Below, piece by piece: positions 21,939-34,449 of a DNA stretch of 64,000 nt. The stretch is from Acholoe squamosa (lineage: Eukaryota; Annelida; Polychaeta; Phyllodocida; Polynoidae), in assembly GCA_949317995.1 (NCBI GenBank), contig OX439050.1:50779777-50843776 (forward strand), in the 5' to 3' direction. The notes beneath the pieces were generated by a model. The model was not told the origin of the DNA, made no database searches, and was given only the letters and a program-made list of their open reading frames with translations. The translations under genes were made by a program, and so were the position numbers. Numbering within the stretch: position 1 is the first letter of the stretch; each line of letters starts with the position of its first letter.

Positions 21939-23820
21939 ACAAGTAGAGGAAGAGAGGAAGGGTAGTACTATGAGTGAGAAGACAGGGGGATGAAGATCCA
22001 GATGCTATTGGATGAAATAAAAGGCTGACACATGTGATTTGATATGTGTATTACAAGTGTGTGTGTGCTGTATAGTAAGCAGTCTATTCTTGGCTACGGT
22101 AGCTTTTCTATATTCTATAATCTTAAAATCGGGATCTATAGTGACTCATAGATATCATGAAAAGAATATATATCCAAATAACAAGATGAGGTGATCTTAA
22201 CGTCTGATCAATGTCATTTCCAAATTGAAACAATGTTCAATGATGGTTCAGCTTAACTCCATATTACAGACCAACATTGACCAAAATGTAAAAAAAACAT
22301 TGATTTAACCATTGACCATGCCATCACAAAAAAAATCGATTCAAGTGACTGTTTGCATACCAGTTATATTCTCAAAAGTTCTGACACAAAAATGTTTTTT
22401 GGGGCAAGCCTATACTGGCTCAGAGTCACATAGTTACCATTATATAGCCAGTGTGTATGATGCATCCAGCATATATGATAATTTCTCCGTGCTCCAAATC
22501 ATAAGCTTTTTACCGCCTGGGGTTTGATTCCTTGCCATGGTGGTAGACTTTCTGTTTTTAGCTTGTATTTAACTTTATATTTATTGATTTTTTTTTATTT
22601 GTAGTATAAATGCACTAAGGATTGATATGGAAGGCATGCAGGTTTGATAGCCTAGATATACCAGAACTCGGGCCTTATACCTTCCACATCAATCATCATT
22701 CCATTACTTCATCAGGTCGCATATGGGATGCACCTTACATGTAGTACATACCCTGATTTTGTGAACTTGCTATTAAAATTAAAGATAACAATACCTTTGC
22801 CTTACTTGATGAATTTTTAATACCCACATTCATGTACACACATATTGTGCTTCCCCATCGTCCCATTTCAATTGGCAAAGCACTGAATGGGTGACCCGGG
22901 CCAGGAGGAGGGTGAGGTTTGGGTAAAAAAAAAAATCTAAGAACATTTTTATTACATGAAAAAAAATGTTTATAAACAATGTTTTTCTTTTGAACAAAAT
23001 AATAACATTTGTTTTTCAATGTTTTTATTGACCAAATAAAAATATTTGTTAGTTACATTTCTTTTATGTAAAGAAAGACTCATTTTTACCTAAGAATAAA
23101 ACTTTTTTTTATAAAATGTTGAAAAAAAGTCTTTTGTGTACATGTTTTGCCGTGCTTTGTCACAATAGAATACATTGTAGGCATTCAAATATTAGGTAAC
23201 ATGACTCTAGCCACTTTTGGACCCTCCCCATGTAATACTTTGGAACAAAATGACTAACAACAATATGCAGGCTGTTTCCAATCAATGGACCTACTTGTAA
23301 ATATATCCCCCCCCCCCTTCCTAATTTGGCAGGGAGCGCAAATAGTTATCTGAATTCTATGAACAAATGCAAATCATAAGCTTCAATGATAGTACAAATG
23401 TATTGCATTTTAAGCTCAGGATGATCTAAAATAATCATAGTTTTTACAAACTTGTCACTTTAGACTAATTACAGCTTAACGGCCAGTAAGCTATACCAAT
23501 AGTCAGAGTATGACGTGTTTATTTTATTCTATTAGTTTTTTTATAACTAAAGAATTGGAATATGGTGAGACAAACACCTGCATACAATGATGCATGGTCT
23601 ATCCATATTGATACATACCAGTGTTATACCATAATATCAAGACCTGCTGATCACAGGCCTAGGAAGTAATTCCATTTGTATCACAATGATATATTCTAAA
23701 GGAATTGACTTCTGGGAAAGGCGCTAGTTTACAGGTTACGAAATAGAGTTTTTTGATCTTGGTATAAAAAAACATACTATAGACCTGACCCATAACAGGA
23801 GCCATACTGGCCTACCCATC
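21939..23820. other. noncoding stretch, no recognised gene
   Basis: AT-rich, with A- or T-runs near 22590, 22927, 22962 and 23105 and a C-run near 23308. No exon or complete element recognised. Confidence 0.5.
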
Positions 23821-23829
23821 CTTCTTGCT

Positions 23830-24380
23830 TCTACTTCCTGGTACCAGCCTCCCCTATCCAGCTACCTCCCCCACCGCTCCTACCATCTCCCAGCCACTGA
23901 GACTGCTCCTATACCTCTCTATTCATCCTTCCTGTCCTTCCTCCTGCCCATCAGCCCATAAGGCCACCTCCTATCTTTCTACCCACTGCTTCTGCCCTTC
24001 CTCCTGCCTACCTGGGGGCTCTGGATGGGGGGGGGCATGTCACATGTAGATTTTATGAAATGCTAATGTCACATGTCAAGTTAGTCCCTGTCATGTCACT
24101 AATTTTTTCATCTCATTCAACTAAAGCCCATGCCACATGTTAATTTTAAAAATTGGCCATGTCAATATGTCAAATTTAGTGGTCCACACACATTACCTGC
24201 CCCAAAAGACTGCCCTTACCTCCCTACCCACTCTTTGGTCTTCCTGTCCCTCAATGCATAGCAGCCAACCGTCACAGGCCTCTTTGGATCTCTTTACCCA
24301 CACCTTATCATTCCTCCAGCCAACCAACAGAGGCCCTCCCTATACCTCCCTACCCACTTCTACCCACACATCTTTGCCAC
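23830..24380. repeat. degenerate C/T-rich minisatellite, ~75-80 bp units
   Basis: Loose repeats of ACCTCCCTACCCACT...CTTCCTGTCC...CAGCC occur from about 23860 to 24010 and again from about 24208 to 24370, split by a patch of CATGTCACATGT repeats (24040-24175). Frames across it are Pro/Ser/Thr-rich by composition only. Confidence 0.55.
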
Positions 24381-24903
24381 TCTTGCTCACTGAGCATGTG
24401 ACTCATTTTTAAGTTTGGGTGACCATGTTGAGTGGGAATCCTGACTACTGCACTTGCTAACTGTCATACTGTATCTTGGATACGTATCAAAGCCATAGAT
24501 ATGTTACTGATGCATCATGTGCTTCAAAGAGACAATTCTACCAGTATAACTACATCCATGATGTTAGAACATGTATCTGTGTATGTGAGCTATGTGAGGG
24601 TTTTATCTAGGGTATTTATAGATTAAAAATAGATTACCATAAAACAACCCCCCTTCAAGAAGGGAATGGATTTTTTCTATCTCCCTCGAAAATGCTAATG
24701 ATAATCAGTAAGGGAAAAATAAATCAGATTACCATAAAACAAACAAAATAGTACTATTTGCATGTATGGCAATACCTCCTTAGACCTGTCATCACATCAA
24801 CACCTAGATTGTGTGAATCATAGAATGCAAGATATGGTATGAATAAGTTTAGCATCATACAGAGTACAGCAAGAGGCACTTTAGACAGGTACGAGCCACA
24901 CCT

Positions 24904-25392
24904 TGGGCGTGACAAGGTACCCATCCCTTACTACAGTCTGTATATGTAATACACTGTATATAAGGCGCACCCGGAGCCTGACAAGGTTCCCATCCCTTAC
25001 TACAGTCTGTATATGTAATACCCTGTATATAAGGTGCACCAGGAGCCTGACAAGGTTACTATTTCTTTCCACAGTCTGTATATGTAATACCCTGTATGTA
25101 AGGAGCACCGGGAGCCTGACAAGGTTCCTATTCCTTACCACAGTCTGTATATGTAATACCCTGTATATAAGGCCCACCTGGAGCCTGACAAGGTTCCTAT
25201 TCCTTACTAGAGTCTGTATATATAATACCCTTTATATAAGGCACATCTAGAGCCTGACAAGGTTCCTATTCATTACCACAGTCTGTATATGTAATACCCT
25301 GTATATAAGGCGCACCGGGAGCCTGACAAGGTTCCCATACCTTACTATAGTCTGTACAGGTAAAACCCTGTATATAAGGCACACCTGGAGGA
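24904..25392. repeat. 69-bp tandem array, seven copies
   Basis: GGAGCCTGACAAGG starts at 24973, 25042, 25111, 25180, 25249 and 25318, a constant 69-bp spacing; a first diverged copy begins near 24904. Each unit contains CAGTCTGTATATGTAATACC and TATATAAGGCGCACC. Because 69 is a multiple of three, frames stay open on both strands as 23-residue repeats; these are not genes. The TATAAGGCGCACC text resembles the ends of a widespread MITE family also hinted at 51336. Confidence 0.93.
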
Positions 25393-25600
25393 CTGACATG
25401 AATGTATATTTGTTCTTCCTACAGCAGGGATAAAAAATAGGGAAGAGACTAGGCCACATGACAAGGGCTGTACATAGCTTCTTAAAAGTGGAATGATTAT
25501 GATTCAGCCATTACACTCATAGTCTGGGCATTCAGAAATTCATCTCATGGTCTTTGTATTTAAATTCATTACAGCTATATATGATTGGAGCACAACAGCT
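25385..25600. repeat. diverged older copy of part of the 1.57-kb unit
   Basis: ACTGACATGAATGTATATTTG, TTGTTCTTCCTACAG, AAAGTGGAATGATTATGATT and ACAGCTATATATGATTGG align in order with 26285-26470 of the tandem unit (ACTGACATGAATGTGCATTTG and so on), with many substitutions and gaps. It lies upstream of the young copies and lacks the TTAA-flanked MITE. Confidence 0.6.
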
Positions 25601-25759
25601 CAGACACATCTGCTCAGACACATCTTCATCTTGATCCATGGTTAATTATTTGAGAAACAAATCCAAAAGACCTTCATGCTGGAGACAGATGTGATACCCC
25701 CTCACAGTTATGCCCTGGATTTTAGGTATAGAATAGAACAAGTGTAAAGTAACTGAAGT

Positions 25760-27330
25760 TTTCATTAGCTATCCATTGCAAACACCAAGATGACAGGATC
25801 CCACTATTCAGGGTAGTGGCTGAATAGAGACCCCACATCCCAGGAGCAGAATTGATATGTACTAGTCAGGTCTCTGTATCAGTGGGACAGGATAGATCTT
25901 TGACAGCATGGATTTTGATGATAATTCAAGCATTAAGGTCGTTCTTTCAACACCACTGAATATATGAAATCCATATTTTTTTCCTAACCTCATTTATCTC
26001 AATAGTCTTAATAAGTATTACCATGTAAGTTCAGTGTGCTGACAACTCCACATATTAGGAATGTTAACTGAGAGCAGACATTGGGTCTAAGAGTAGCTTG
26101 CAAAGTGATAGATGGTACTTTTCCTGTTCTCCATAGTCAATACCTTAATGAGTATGAATAGAACCATCATTTAATCAAGCCATAGAAATAAACTTTGTCT
26201 ATAGGTTGCTGCAGTGGGAGCCTTGATTTGGGGAAGGACCCCACAGTTCAGGGTGGGGACTGACTGAAGACCCCATAAGCCAGGAGGAGGACTGACATGA
26301 ATGTGCATTTGTTCTTCTTACAGTGGGGCTATTACTATTAGATAAAAGAGAACAGGGTGGGCACTGACTTAAAGTGGAATAATTATAATTTTGCTGTTAT
26401 ACATGCTGTGTCTGACCATTCAACAGTTCATGAATGGGTTTGTATTGAAATTCAGTTATATATAAATTATATTGGTTATAACATAACTTCTTAAAGGAAA
26501 AGACAACCCTATTTTCATGATGGCTTATTTTGGTAGTATTCTCATTGAATCGAAATATTCAGGTATGCATTTTAACATATCTGCCATTGTAAGGGTAGGG
26601 GAGACCTCTCTGATGCAGAGTATGATGTCACAAGAGACCAGATGCATCAGGTGCTGAATTGTATGAGCATGGGGGGGGGTCCTACAAAATATGTTTTTAA
26701 TGGTAGAAATTAAGTGTACAACAACCTCATATCATTTAGTGTAACTCAATGGGACTATTAAGTGCTAGTAATGAAAGGAAATATAGATGCAGGGTCAAAG
26801 GACACTTGTAAGCACCACTTGTTTGTTGGCTGGCGACCTGCCTCTATGATGTTCCCAACAGGCCATGTCTAAGATGTTACCAGTCAATCATCCTCTGTTT
26901 TAAACCTTACTCACAAGAGGGCACCCTAACACCCCAATGGTCAAACTGTCTCTCCTATACAGATGTTTGGATATAGTTTGGGATGGGGGATTGAAATACT
27001 CCCATTTAGTGGAGTTCAAGAGTACTTCTCCCCATGATATGGGGAGAATGTCATCAGACATGGCCAGTGGGTATGTAGCCCTCAAATACCTGCGGGGACC
27101 AGTGTACACTTGTTTGCAGAGAGACATCACTGTGCAGTCAATACTAGGCTGCATCTCGTCTCCTGTGATATCACATCTGCATCATTAAGGTCTGTTACCT
27201 GCCTTTACAATAGCAGATGTATTACAAAGTATACCTGAATCTTTCTAATCAATAAAAGTACTAGCAAAATAAGCCAACATGAAAATAGGATTGTGTTTTC
27301 CTTTAAATGTGACCTGCCCTGGGAAAAGGG
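25760..27330. repeat. tandem unit copy 1 (~1.57 kb)
   Basis: First of three head-to-tail copies. Unit start TCATTAGCTATCCATTGCAA near 25762 recurs at about 27333 and 28908. Divergence between copies is a few percent, with small indels. It holds a complete TTAA-flanked MITE at 26491-27306. Confidence 0.93.
26491..27306. mobile_element. piggyBac-like MITE in tandem copy 1
   Basis: TTAA at 26491-26494 and 27303-27306 bracket TIRs of about 50 bp: AGGAAAAGACAACCCTATTT and onward at the left, its inverse at the right. TTAA duplication is typical of piggyBac-type insertion (family knowledge). The 816-bp body has no transposase; open frames of 83-84 residues on opposite strands (about 26900-27188) are kept in copy 2 but match no family I recognise. 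Confidence 0.75.
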
Positions 27331-28904
27331 TCTTTATTAGCTATCCATTGCAAACACCAAGATGACAGGATCCCACTATTCAGGAAAGTGGCTGAATAGA
27401 GACCCCACATCCCAGGAGCAGAATTGATATGTACTAGTCAGGTCTCTCTATCGGTGGGACAGGATAGATCTTTGACAGCATGGATTTTGATGATAATTCA
27501 AGCATTAAGGTCGTTCTTTCAACACTACTGAATATATGAAATCCTTATTTTTTTCCTAACCTCATTTATCTCAATAGTCTTAATGAGTATTACCATGTAA
27601 GTTCAGTGTGCTAAAAACTCCACATATTAGGAATGTTAACTGAGAGCAGACATTGGGTCTAAGAGTAGCTTGCAAAGTGATAGATGGTACTTTTCCTGTT
27701 CTCCATAGTCAATACCTTAATGAGTATGAATAGAACCATCATTTAATCAAGCCATAGAAATAAACTTTGTCTATAGGTTGCTGCAGTGGGAGCCTTTATT
27801 TGGGGAAGGACCCCACAGTTCAGGGTGGGGACTGACTGAAGACCCCATAAGCCAGGAGGAGGACTGACATGAATGTGCATTTGTTCTTCTTACAGTGGGG
27901 CTATTACTATTAGATAAAAGAGTACAGGGTGGGCACTGACTTAAATTGGAATAATTATAATTTTGCTGTTATACATGCTGTGTCTGACCATTGAACAGTT
28001 CATGAATGGGTTTGTATTGAAATTCAGTTATATATAAATTATATTGGTTATAACATAACTTCTTAAAGGAAAAGACAACCCTATTTTCATGATGGCTTAT
28101 TTTGGTAGTATTCTCATTGAATCGAAATATTCAGGTATGCATTTTAACATATCTGCCATTGTAAGGGTAGGGGAGACCTCTATGATGCAGAGTATGATGT
28201 CACAAGAGACCAGATGCATCAGGTGCTGAATTGTATGAGCATGGGGGGGGGGTGCTACAAAATATGTTTTTAATGGTAGAAATTAAGTGTACAACAACCT
28301 CATATCATTTAGTGTAACTCAATGGGACTATTAAGTGCTAGTAATAAAAAAGGAAATATGGATGCAGGGTAAAAGGACACTTGTAAGCACCACTTGTTTG
28401 TTGGCTGGCGACCTGCCTCTATGATGTTCCCAACAGGCCATGTCTAAGATGTTACCAGTCAATTATCCTCTGTTTTAAACCTTACTCACAAGAGGGCACC
28501 CTAACACCCCAATGGTCAAACTGTCTCTCCTATACAGATGTTTGGATATAGTTTGTGATGGTGGATTGAAATACTCCCATTTAGTGGAGTTCAAGAGTAC
28601 TTCTCCCCATGATATGGGGAGAATGTCATCAGACATGGCCAGTGGGTATGTAGCCCTCAAATACCTGCGGGGACCAGTGTACACTTGTTTGCAGAGAGAC
28701 ATCACTGTGCATTCAATACTAGGCTGCATCTCGTCTCCTGTGATATCACATCTGCATCATTAAGGTCTGTTACCTGCCTTTACAATAGCAGATGTATTAC
28801 AAAGTATACCTGAATCTTTCTAATCAATAAAAGTACTAGAAAAATAAGCCAACATGAAAATAGGATTGTCTTTTCCTTTAAATGTGACCTGCACTGGGAA
28901 AAGG
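27331..28904. repeat. tandem unit copy 2 (~1.57 kb)
   Basis: Second head-to-tail copy, full length. Differences from copy 1 include a short AAA insertion near 28345 and scattered substitutions. Confidence 0.93.
28073..28881. mobile_element. piggyBac-like MITE in tandem copy 2
   Basis: TTAA at 28073-28076 and 28878-28881 with the same ~50-bp TIRs as copy 1. It was carried along by the tandem duplication, as both flanks are duplicated too. Confidence 0.75.
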
Positions 28905-30183
28905 GTCTTTATTAGCTATCCATTGCAAACACCAAGATGACAGGATCCCACTATTCAGAGTAGTGGCTGAATAGAGACCCCACATCCCAGGAGCAGAATT
29001 GATATGTACTAGTCAGGTCTCTGTATCAGTGGGACAGGATAGATCTTTGACAGCATGGATTTTGATGATAATTCAAGCATTAAGGTCGTTCTTTCAACAC
29101 TACTGAATATATGAAATCCATATTTTTTCCTAACCTCATGTATCTCAATAGTCTTAATGAGTATTACCATGTAAGTTCAGTGTGCTGAAAACTCCACATA
29201 TTAGGAATGTTAACTGAGAGCAGACATTGGGTCTAAGAGTAGCTTGCAAAGTGATAGATGGTACTTTTCCTGTTCTCCATAGTCAATACCTTAATGAGTA
29301 TGAATAGAACCATCATTTAATCAAGCCATAGAAATAAACTTTGTCTATAGGTTGCTGCAGTGGGAGCCTTGATTTGGGGAAGGACCCCACAGTTCAGGGT
29401 GGGGACTGACTGAAGACCCCATAAGCCAGGAGGAGGACTGACATGAATGTGCATTTGTTCTTCTTACAGTGGGGCTATTACTATTAGATAAAAGAGAACA
29501 GTGTGGGCACTGACTTAAAGTGGAATAATTATAATTTTGCTGTTATACATGCTGTGTCTGACCATTCAACAGTTCATGAATGGGTTTGTATTGAAATTCA
29601 GTTATATATAAATTATATTGGTTATAACATAACTTCTTAAAGGAAAAGACAACCCTATTTTCATGATGGCTTATTTTGGTAGTATTCTCATTGAATCGAA
29701 ATATTCAGGTATGCATTTTAACATATCTGCCATTGTAAGGGCAGGGGGAGACCTCTCTGATGCAGAGTATGATGTCACAAGAGACCAGATGCATCAGGTG
29801 CTGAATTGTATGAGCATGGGGGGGTGCTACAAAATATGTTTTTAATGGTAGAAATTAAGTGTACAACAACCTCATATCATTTAGTGTAACTCAATGGGAC
29901 TATTAAGTGCTAGTAATGAAAGGAAATATAGATGCAGGGTCAAAGGACACTTGTAAGCACCACTTGTTTGTTGGCTGGCGACCTGCCTCTATGATGTTCC
30001 CAACAGGCCATGTCTAAGATGTTACCAGTCAATCATCCTCTGTTTTAAACCTTACTCACAAGAGGGCACCCTAACACCCCAATGGTCAAACTGTCTCTCC
30101 TATACAGATGTTTGGATATAGTTTGTGATGGGGGAATGAAATACTCCCATTTAGTGGAGTTTAAGAGTACTTCTCCCCATGAT
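28905..30183. repeat. tandem unit copy 3, truncated
   Basis: Matches copies 1 and 2 until CTTCTCCCCATGATA near 30183, where homology stops inside the third MITE. The MITE's left TTAA is at 29637-29640; its right end is missing. Confidence 0.93.
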
Positions 30184-31669
30184 AAAGCAAATTCTGCCTG
30201 CATAGAGGGAACTTAATGGGTTCCTAAGACCTATAGAGGCAACTTAATGGGTTCCTAAGACCTATGTATGTAATGTGTAGTATTCACCAGGTGACAGCAC
30301 TACTGCAAAAGAGAATTATTATTCATAATCTTCTATCATTCTTAGAGCATATAATAGTACAGTGTTGTTCTAAATCACTATTTCACTTAAAAATACAAAC
30401 ACACAATGTCAGCAATAAAAGGCTATACAGGAAAACCCTCTGACATTACTACTCATGCACTACAAGGAAGCAGCTAGTTCTCTGACACCCATTTTATGAC
30501 TTTAAAAAAATTATATACTAAAACACCTTTATCGCAGATGGTACCCAGTGGTCACAATGACCTCAGTGGAAGAGCGATGAAAATGGGCAGAAAAGGGCAT
30601 CCGATTGTCCCTGTGGGCAAATCGGGCCGACAATTTTCATCCCAGATTCATACACGATGACCATCGCGGATGAGGAAAAGCCATAATCGGCCCGGCAATA
30701 TCATCGGTTTTGGTGGAATACCCCCATTAGGCTTTGGATTTTTAATTGCACAATCTGACTAGAGATATTCAAATTCCTAGATTTTTATGCTATCACCAGA
30801 AGGTCTTACCATAATCACTGAGCATTATCACCCTGTGATGAACAATATTACCCTTCGCATTGGCCACCAACAAGAGTCTTTGCTCATACTCAATAATACC
30901 AAATAAAGGTGGTGCCCACAGGTGTCAGCCCCACTGCACCCAGCTGGTGTGATGGTGCAGGAGGTTTAGCAAGCGCTATGTGGGCAATATAACATAGATG
31001 TGTAGCATACCTAGGAAAAAGTGACATATGTTGTGGTTGCTAAACCTCCCTATTGGGGGTAGTCAACGGAGCCTAACCTCCCGGCTCTGGAGGTTTGGGA
31101 AACAAGTGACAATAACCTGTATTAGCCACAACAGTCCTCAGAAATGGACTATATAATGCAGCTTATATGTGGGGTTTTATATGCATTACAGTTTGCCATT
31201 AGATACAGAGAAATTGTGGCCCAGACCTAAGTTCTGACTGTCTATTCCCATTCTTAAATGATAACCAGCAATCTGTGAAATGCATCTTTTGTGTATGGGG
31301 TTGTCTTCAGAGAAAAGGAGTGAAAGGAGGGGGGGTGTCATGAGCAGGATTCCCAATAATATTATAGCAAGGCTAAGGATAACAAAAATATTAACAAAGA
31401 CAGGCAAGATAATAGTTTACCATCTCCTTTTGCAGTAGATCCTGAACATGTTTTCAATGTCATGGGTGACCAGCTCCAGCTAGACACCATGGCGCCACCC
31501 CTATCCCGCTAGGTCGGAATAAGCTATTCAAACTCTATATAAACCCTGTCCCTAAACGTTTTTGATTTAATAATTTAGAATGTAAAAAGACTAAAAGAAA
31601 AATGTCAAAGTGTGCACTCAATAAAATAATTTATCTTTATAGTTTAAAGACACATGATTTGAATGACAT
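30184..31669. other. noncoding stretch with a short tandem duplication
   Basis: A ~30-bp unit (ACTTAATGGGTTCCTAAGAC) is duplicated at 30211 and 30241. No exon or complete element recognised in the remainder. Confidence 0.5.
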
Positions 31670-32346
31670 TACAGTAAAACTTGGTTACTATGAGTTACCT
31701 GGGACATGAACAATTACCTCTTTGTAATGAAGTTCTTGTCATAATAGAGTTATGGATGTTGGGGGCTCAAAAAGTTTGAGAGGGGATCGGAGGGGTCAGG
31801 AGTGTCCCAACAATTTCCAGGCTGCACCAGGGATGCCACTCACTGATCAATGACAATTCGGAAACATCTTAATTTTCTGGCCTCTCAATAGGAAGTGCCT
31901 ACAGAAAATAAATGTAACAATTCAGATTTCCTAAAAGGTTGGGAAAAGTGACATCTCTGCTGCACACAATGATCCAGGGTCGTTCAAAAGGTGTGTCAGG
32001 GGGTACAGGGGTCGGGGGCGTCCAAACACCTCCCCCAGCTTGCTCATCACCACATTTAGAAGCTCAAAAGGTGTGACGGGAGTAGAGGGGTCAGGGGTGT
32101 CCAAAACCCCCCTGGGCCATACACAGCAACCAGAAGGTGAGAGAGGGAGGAGGAGGGGTCGGGGCATCCCAACACATCTACAGGCCCAACACAATAAGCT
32201 AGACCCAGTATAGATCTAATGATTCCTCTGTCTAATGGAGTTTATTGACTCTAGAAATGTATGAGAAAATTAGGGGCAACTCAAATATGCTCGTTATAAG
32301 CAAGTGCTCGTTATATCCATGCTCTTAGTAGCCAAGTTTTACTGTA
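31670..32346. mobile_element. Tigger/pogo-like nonautonomous element
   Basis: TA plus CAGTAAAACTTGGTTACTAT at the left and its inverse ending GTAGCCAAGTTTTACTGTA at the right; the right subterminal region has CTCGTTATAAGCAAGTGCTC. CAGTAAAACC..CG.TATAACGA ends with TA duplication are typical of the pogo/Tigger branch of Tc1/mariner (family knowledge). Inside, four degenerate repeats of AAAGGTGTGACGGG..GGGGTCAGGGGTGTCC lie at about 31780, 31985, 32065 and 32130. No transposase frame. Confidence 0.75.
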
Positions 32347-32709
32347 ACTTACATATCATACATTTTAAAAATGGTTCTGAAAATATTCTTCTCTGAACCT
32401 TTAAAAAATATTTCAAAAAAAGAAGTTGATAAATGTATTTCTTTACCATATTGTATCTGAAACATTCAAGAACATTACAATTACATGATTTGTCTTGTGG
32501 ATATGATTATAGTGTATCTACTATTCCGTTCATCATTGAGGAACTGATGCCACTGTGGATTTTCATTTGTATGATTCATAACAATTTATCCTGGAACACC
32601 GGGAGTAATATATTTGTCATTGCAAGTGATGGACCAACCTCTAGCACTGTAACAATCCCTTGTAGGATGCCCTAATTGAGTTACATAACAATGTGTATAA
32701 ATGTACATT

Positions 32710-32950
32710 AGCTCTTGTGGGGTCTTGGCAGAGGTCATAGGTCAAGGTTATCCATGACCCCACAAAGGGATCCCACAAGGTTGAAAAATTAAATGCATGA
32801 TTTGAAAAAAATAAATTCATATATTGAATCTATAAATTAAAGGCTATCCAAATATGTTAATATTTCCTGTGTAAGTTTGCTAATACTATGGGATCCCACA
32901 TCCCAGGGTCAGGATGGAGACCCCGCAACCCAGGTTTAATCGGTATATAT
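32710..32950. repeat. interspersed repeat, inverted relative of 21455-21545
   Basis: Contains CCCCACAAAGGGATCCCACA, GATCCCACATCCCAGGG and CCCAGGTTTAATCGGTATAT, mirrored at 21455-21545. Confidence 0.5.
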
Positions 32951-33054
32951 ATTCAAAAGAGAGGGATATCTACATGATATAATATGATATACTTCATATC
33001 AATCATCCGGTTGATACATTCCTGGAATATTAGCACAATAGACCAATAATGCAG

Positions 33055-33085
33055 TGCTGTCGAGTTACTAACCAGCACTGCATTA
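33055..33085. repeat. decayed hairpin of the palindromic MITE family
   Basis: AATGCAGTGCTGTCGAGTTACTAACCAGCACTGCATT region: arms AATGCAGTGCTG and CAGCACTGCATT are exact inverses around a GAGTTACT loop. Confidence 0.7.
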
Positions 33086-33198
33086 TAACTTCACACATAA
33101 GAATATTGCGGCACCATGCAGAATTTAAATGGTTAAAGAAAGCCACCAGCTGAAGATGTCTCCACATCAGAGCAATCACAATAACTCACCAGTTACCA

Positions 33199-33444
33199 TT
33201 AACTCTTTAAGGGCCGCTGATGCATTAATGCATCATGCCTATTGGTCGTCATGATGCACCAATGAAGTGCTGGTGAGACTACTCACCAGCACTTCATTGG
33301 ATCATCATGCCGACCCTATGGGATTGATACACGAAATCCTAGATCGTGATGATGAGAGAAGTCTTACTAGCACTTCATTGGTGCATCATGATGACCTATG
33401 GGCATGATGCATTCATGCATGCTCAGCAGCCCCTAAGGAGTTAA
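33199..33444. mobile_element. palindromic TTAA MITE, copy 1 (246 bp)
   Basis: Begins TTAACTCTTTAAGGGCCGCT and ends AGCAGCCCCTAAGGAGTTAA, a clean TIR with TTAACTC/GAGTTAA termini. Inside are nested inverted repeats: ATGCATTAATGCATCATGCC at both ends, then CCAATGAAGTGCTGGTGAG facing CTCACCAGCACTTCATTGG. The whole folds into a multi-arm structure. No coding capacity. Confidence 0.85.
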
Positions 33445-34316
33445 GTCTTCATCAAGGCTGCCTTGCGAAGGTTCCACCAGTACCAGCATTTAGGCTTCAT
33501 TATTGTAACAACCTTGCCGCCATCACCGGCAATCAGCGCATCTTACTTTTGTTCTTTGAACAAGCCTTTGTTATAGATCCTTTCTGATAATGTTTCTGTT
33601 TTACACAGACCTTATTTTTGTTGAAGCCTCAAAAGGTGCCAGAGAAATCTTTGTTTGATTGAAGGTTTGACGGTGATTTAACAAAAGCACTGTGAGGTAC
33701 TAACACTGCAAGCTCCTCTGAAATAACAAAAGAGGAGGAGATGAAGAAATTTGTTTCCTTGAACTGCTGCATTCTGTCTCATAGTGGCAATCTACTAATA
33801 TGTTGATTGAGTTTTGAGCTTGAAAAGCATTGGCTGAACTATCGTATATACATGAAGCATATTATGGAATGCCAAAGATCTGCCCTAAAAGATTCCTGAT
33901 AAAAGCCCAGCTAGCACCTTATGTAAAAAAGATGTCCAATACTCGTCTTATTCACGTTATTACGTCAAACCGACCAGATAATTATGTCATTAGAACGTAA
34001 AGATTTTTACATGATGAATTTACTAGATGTTGATGTAAAAGATATGTCCTATATGGGATGTAAAAAAGACATGTCCTATTAGACATCATAATTATGTCAT
34101 TATCTGGTGCAATCATACACATCATATGATGTCATAAATATGCTATGGTATTAGAAGTGTTAAAAATATGTGCACCAATTGACATCAATGATACATCTCA
34201 TAGTAGTTATTATGAGTTATACCACGATTTCTGGGTTACTCAGTGCCTTTTGGTGGATATTCCCATACACATATCTGTCGATATTGCACACCCTACAGGC
34301 TGTAACATCAATATTG

Positions 34317-34394
34317 TAAGGCGTGCTGTTATCCATCTAAGGCGTGCTGTTATCCATCTAAGGCGTGCTGTTATCCAGGATAACAGCACGCCTC
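34317..34394. repeat. 21-bp triplicate ending in a perfect hairpin
   Basis: AAGGCGTGCTGTTATCCATCT occurs three times at 21-bp spacing; the last copy runs into its inverse, giving GGCGTGCTGTTATCC-A-GGATAACAGCACGCC. Confidence 0.85.
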
Positions 34395-34449
34395 TCATGT
34401 CCTCCCATGTCATATGTTACATGTTAAAACCCACGAAATCTTCAAGGCC

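Noticed and set aside
24881-25459. Repeat proteins of about 70-115 residues on both strands
   Set aside because: They are products of a 69-bp tandem array (a multiple of three). They follow the array edges, with no start context, domain or splice signals.
26900-28763. Pairs of 83-84-residue frames on opposite strands conserved between tandem copies 1 and 2
   Set aside because: Conservation is explained by recent tandem duplication; the frames overlap antisense inside a MITE and show no domain.
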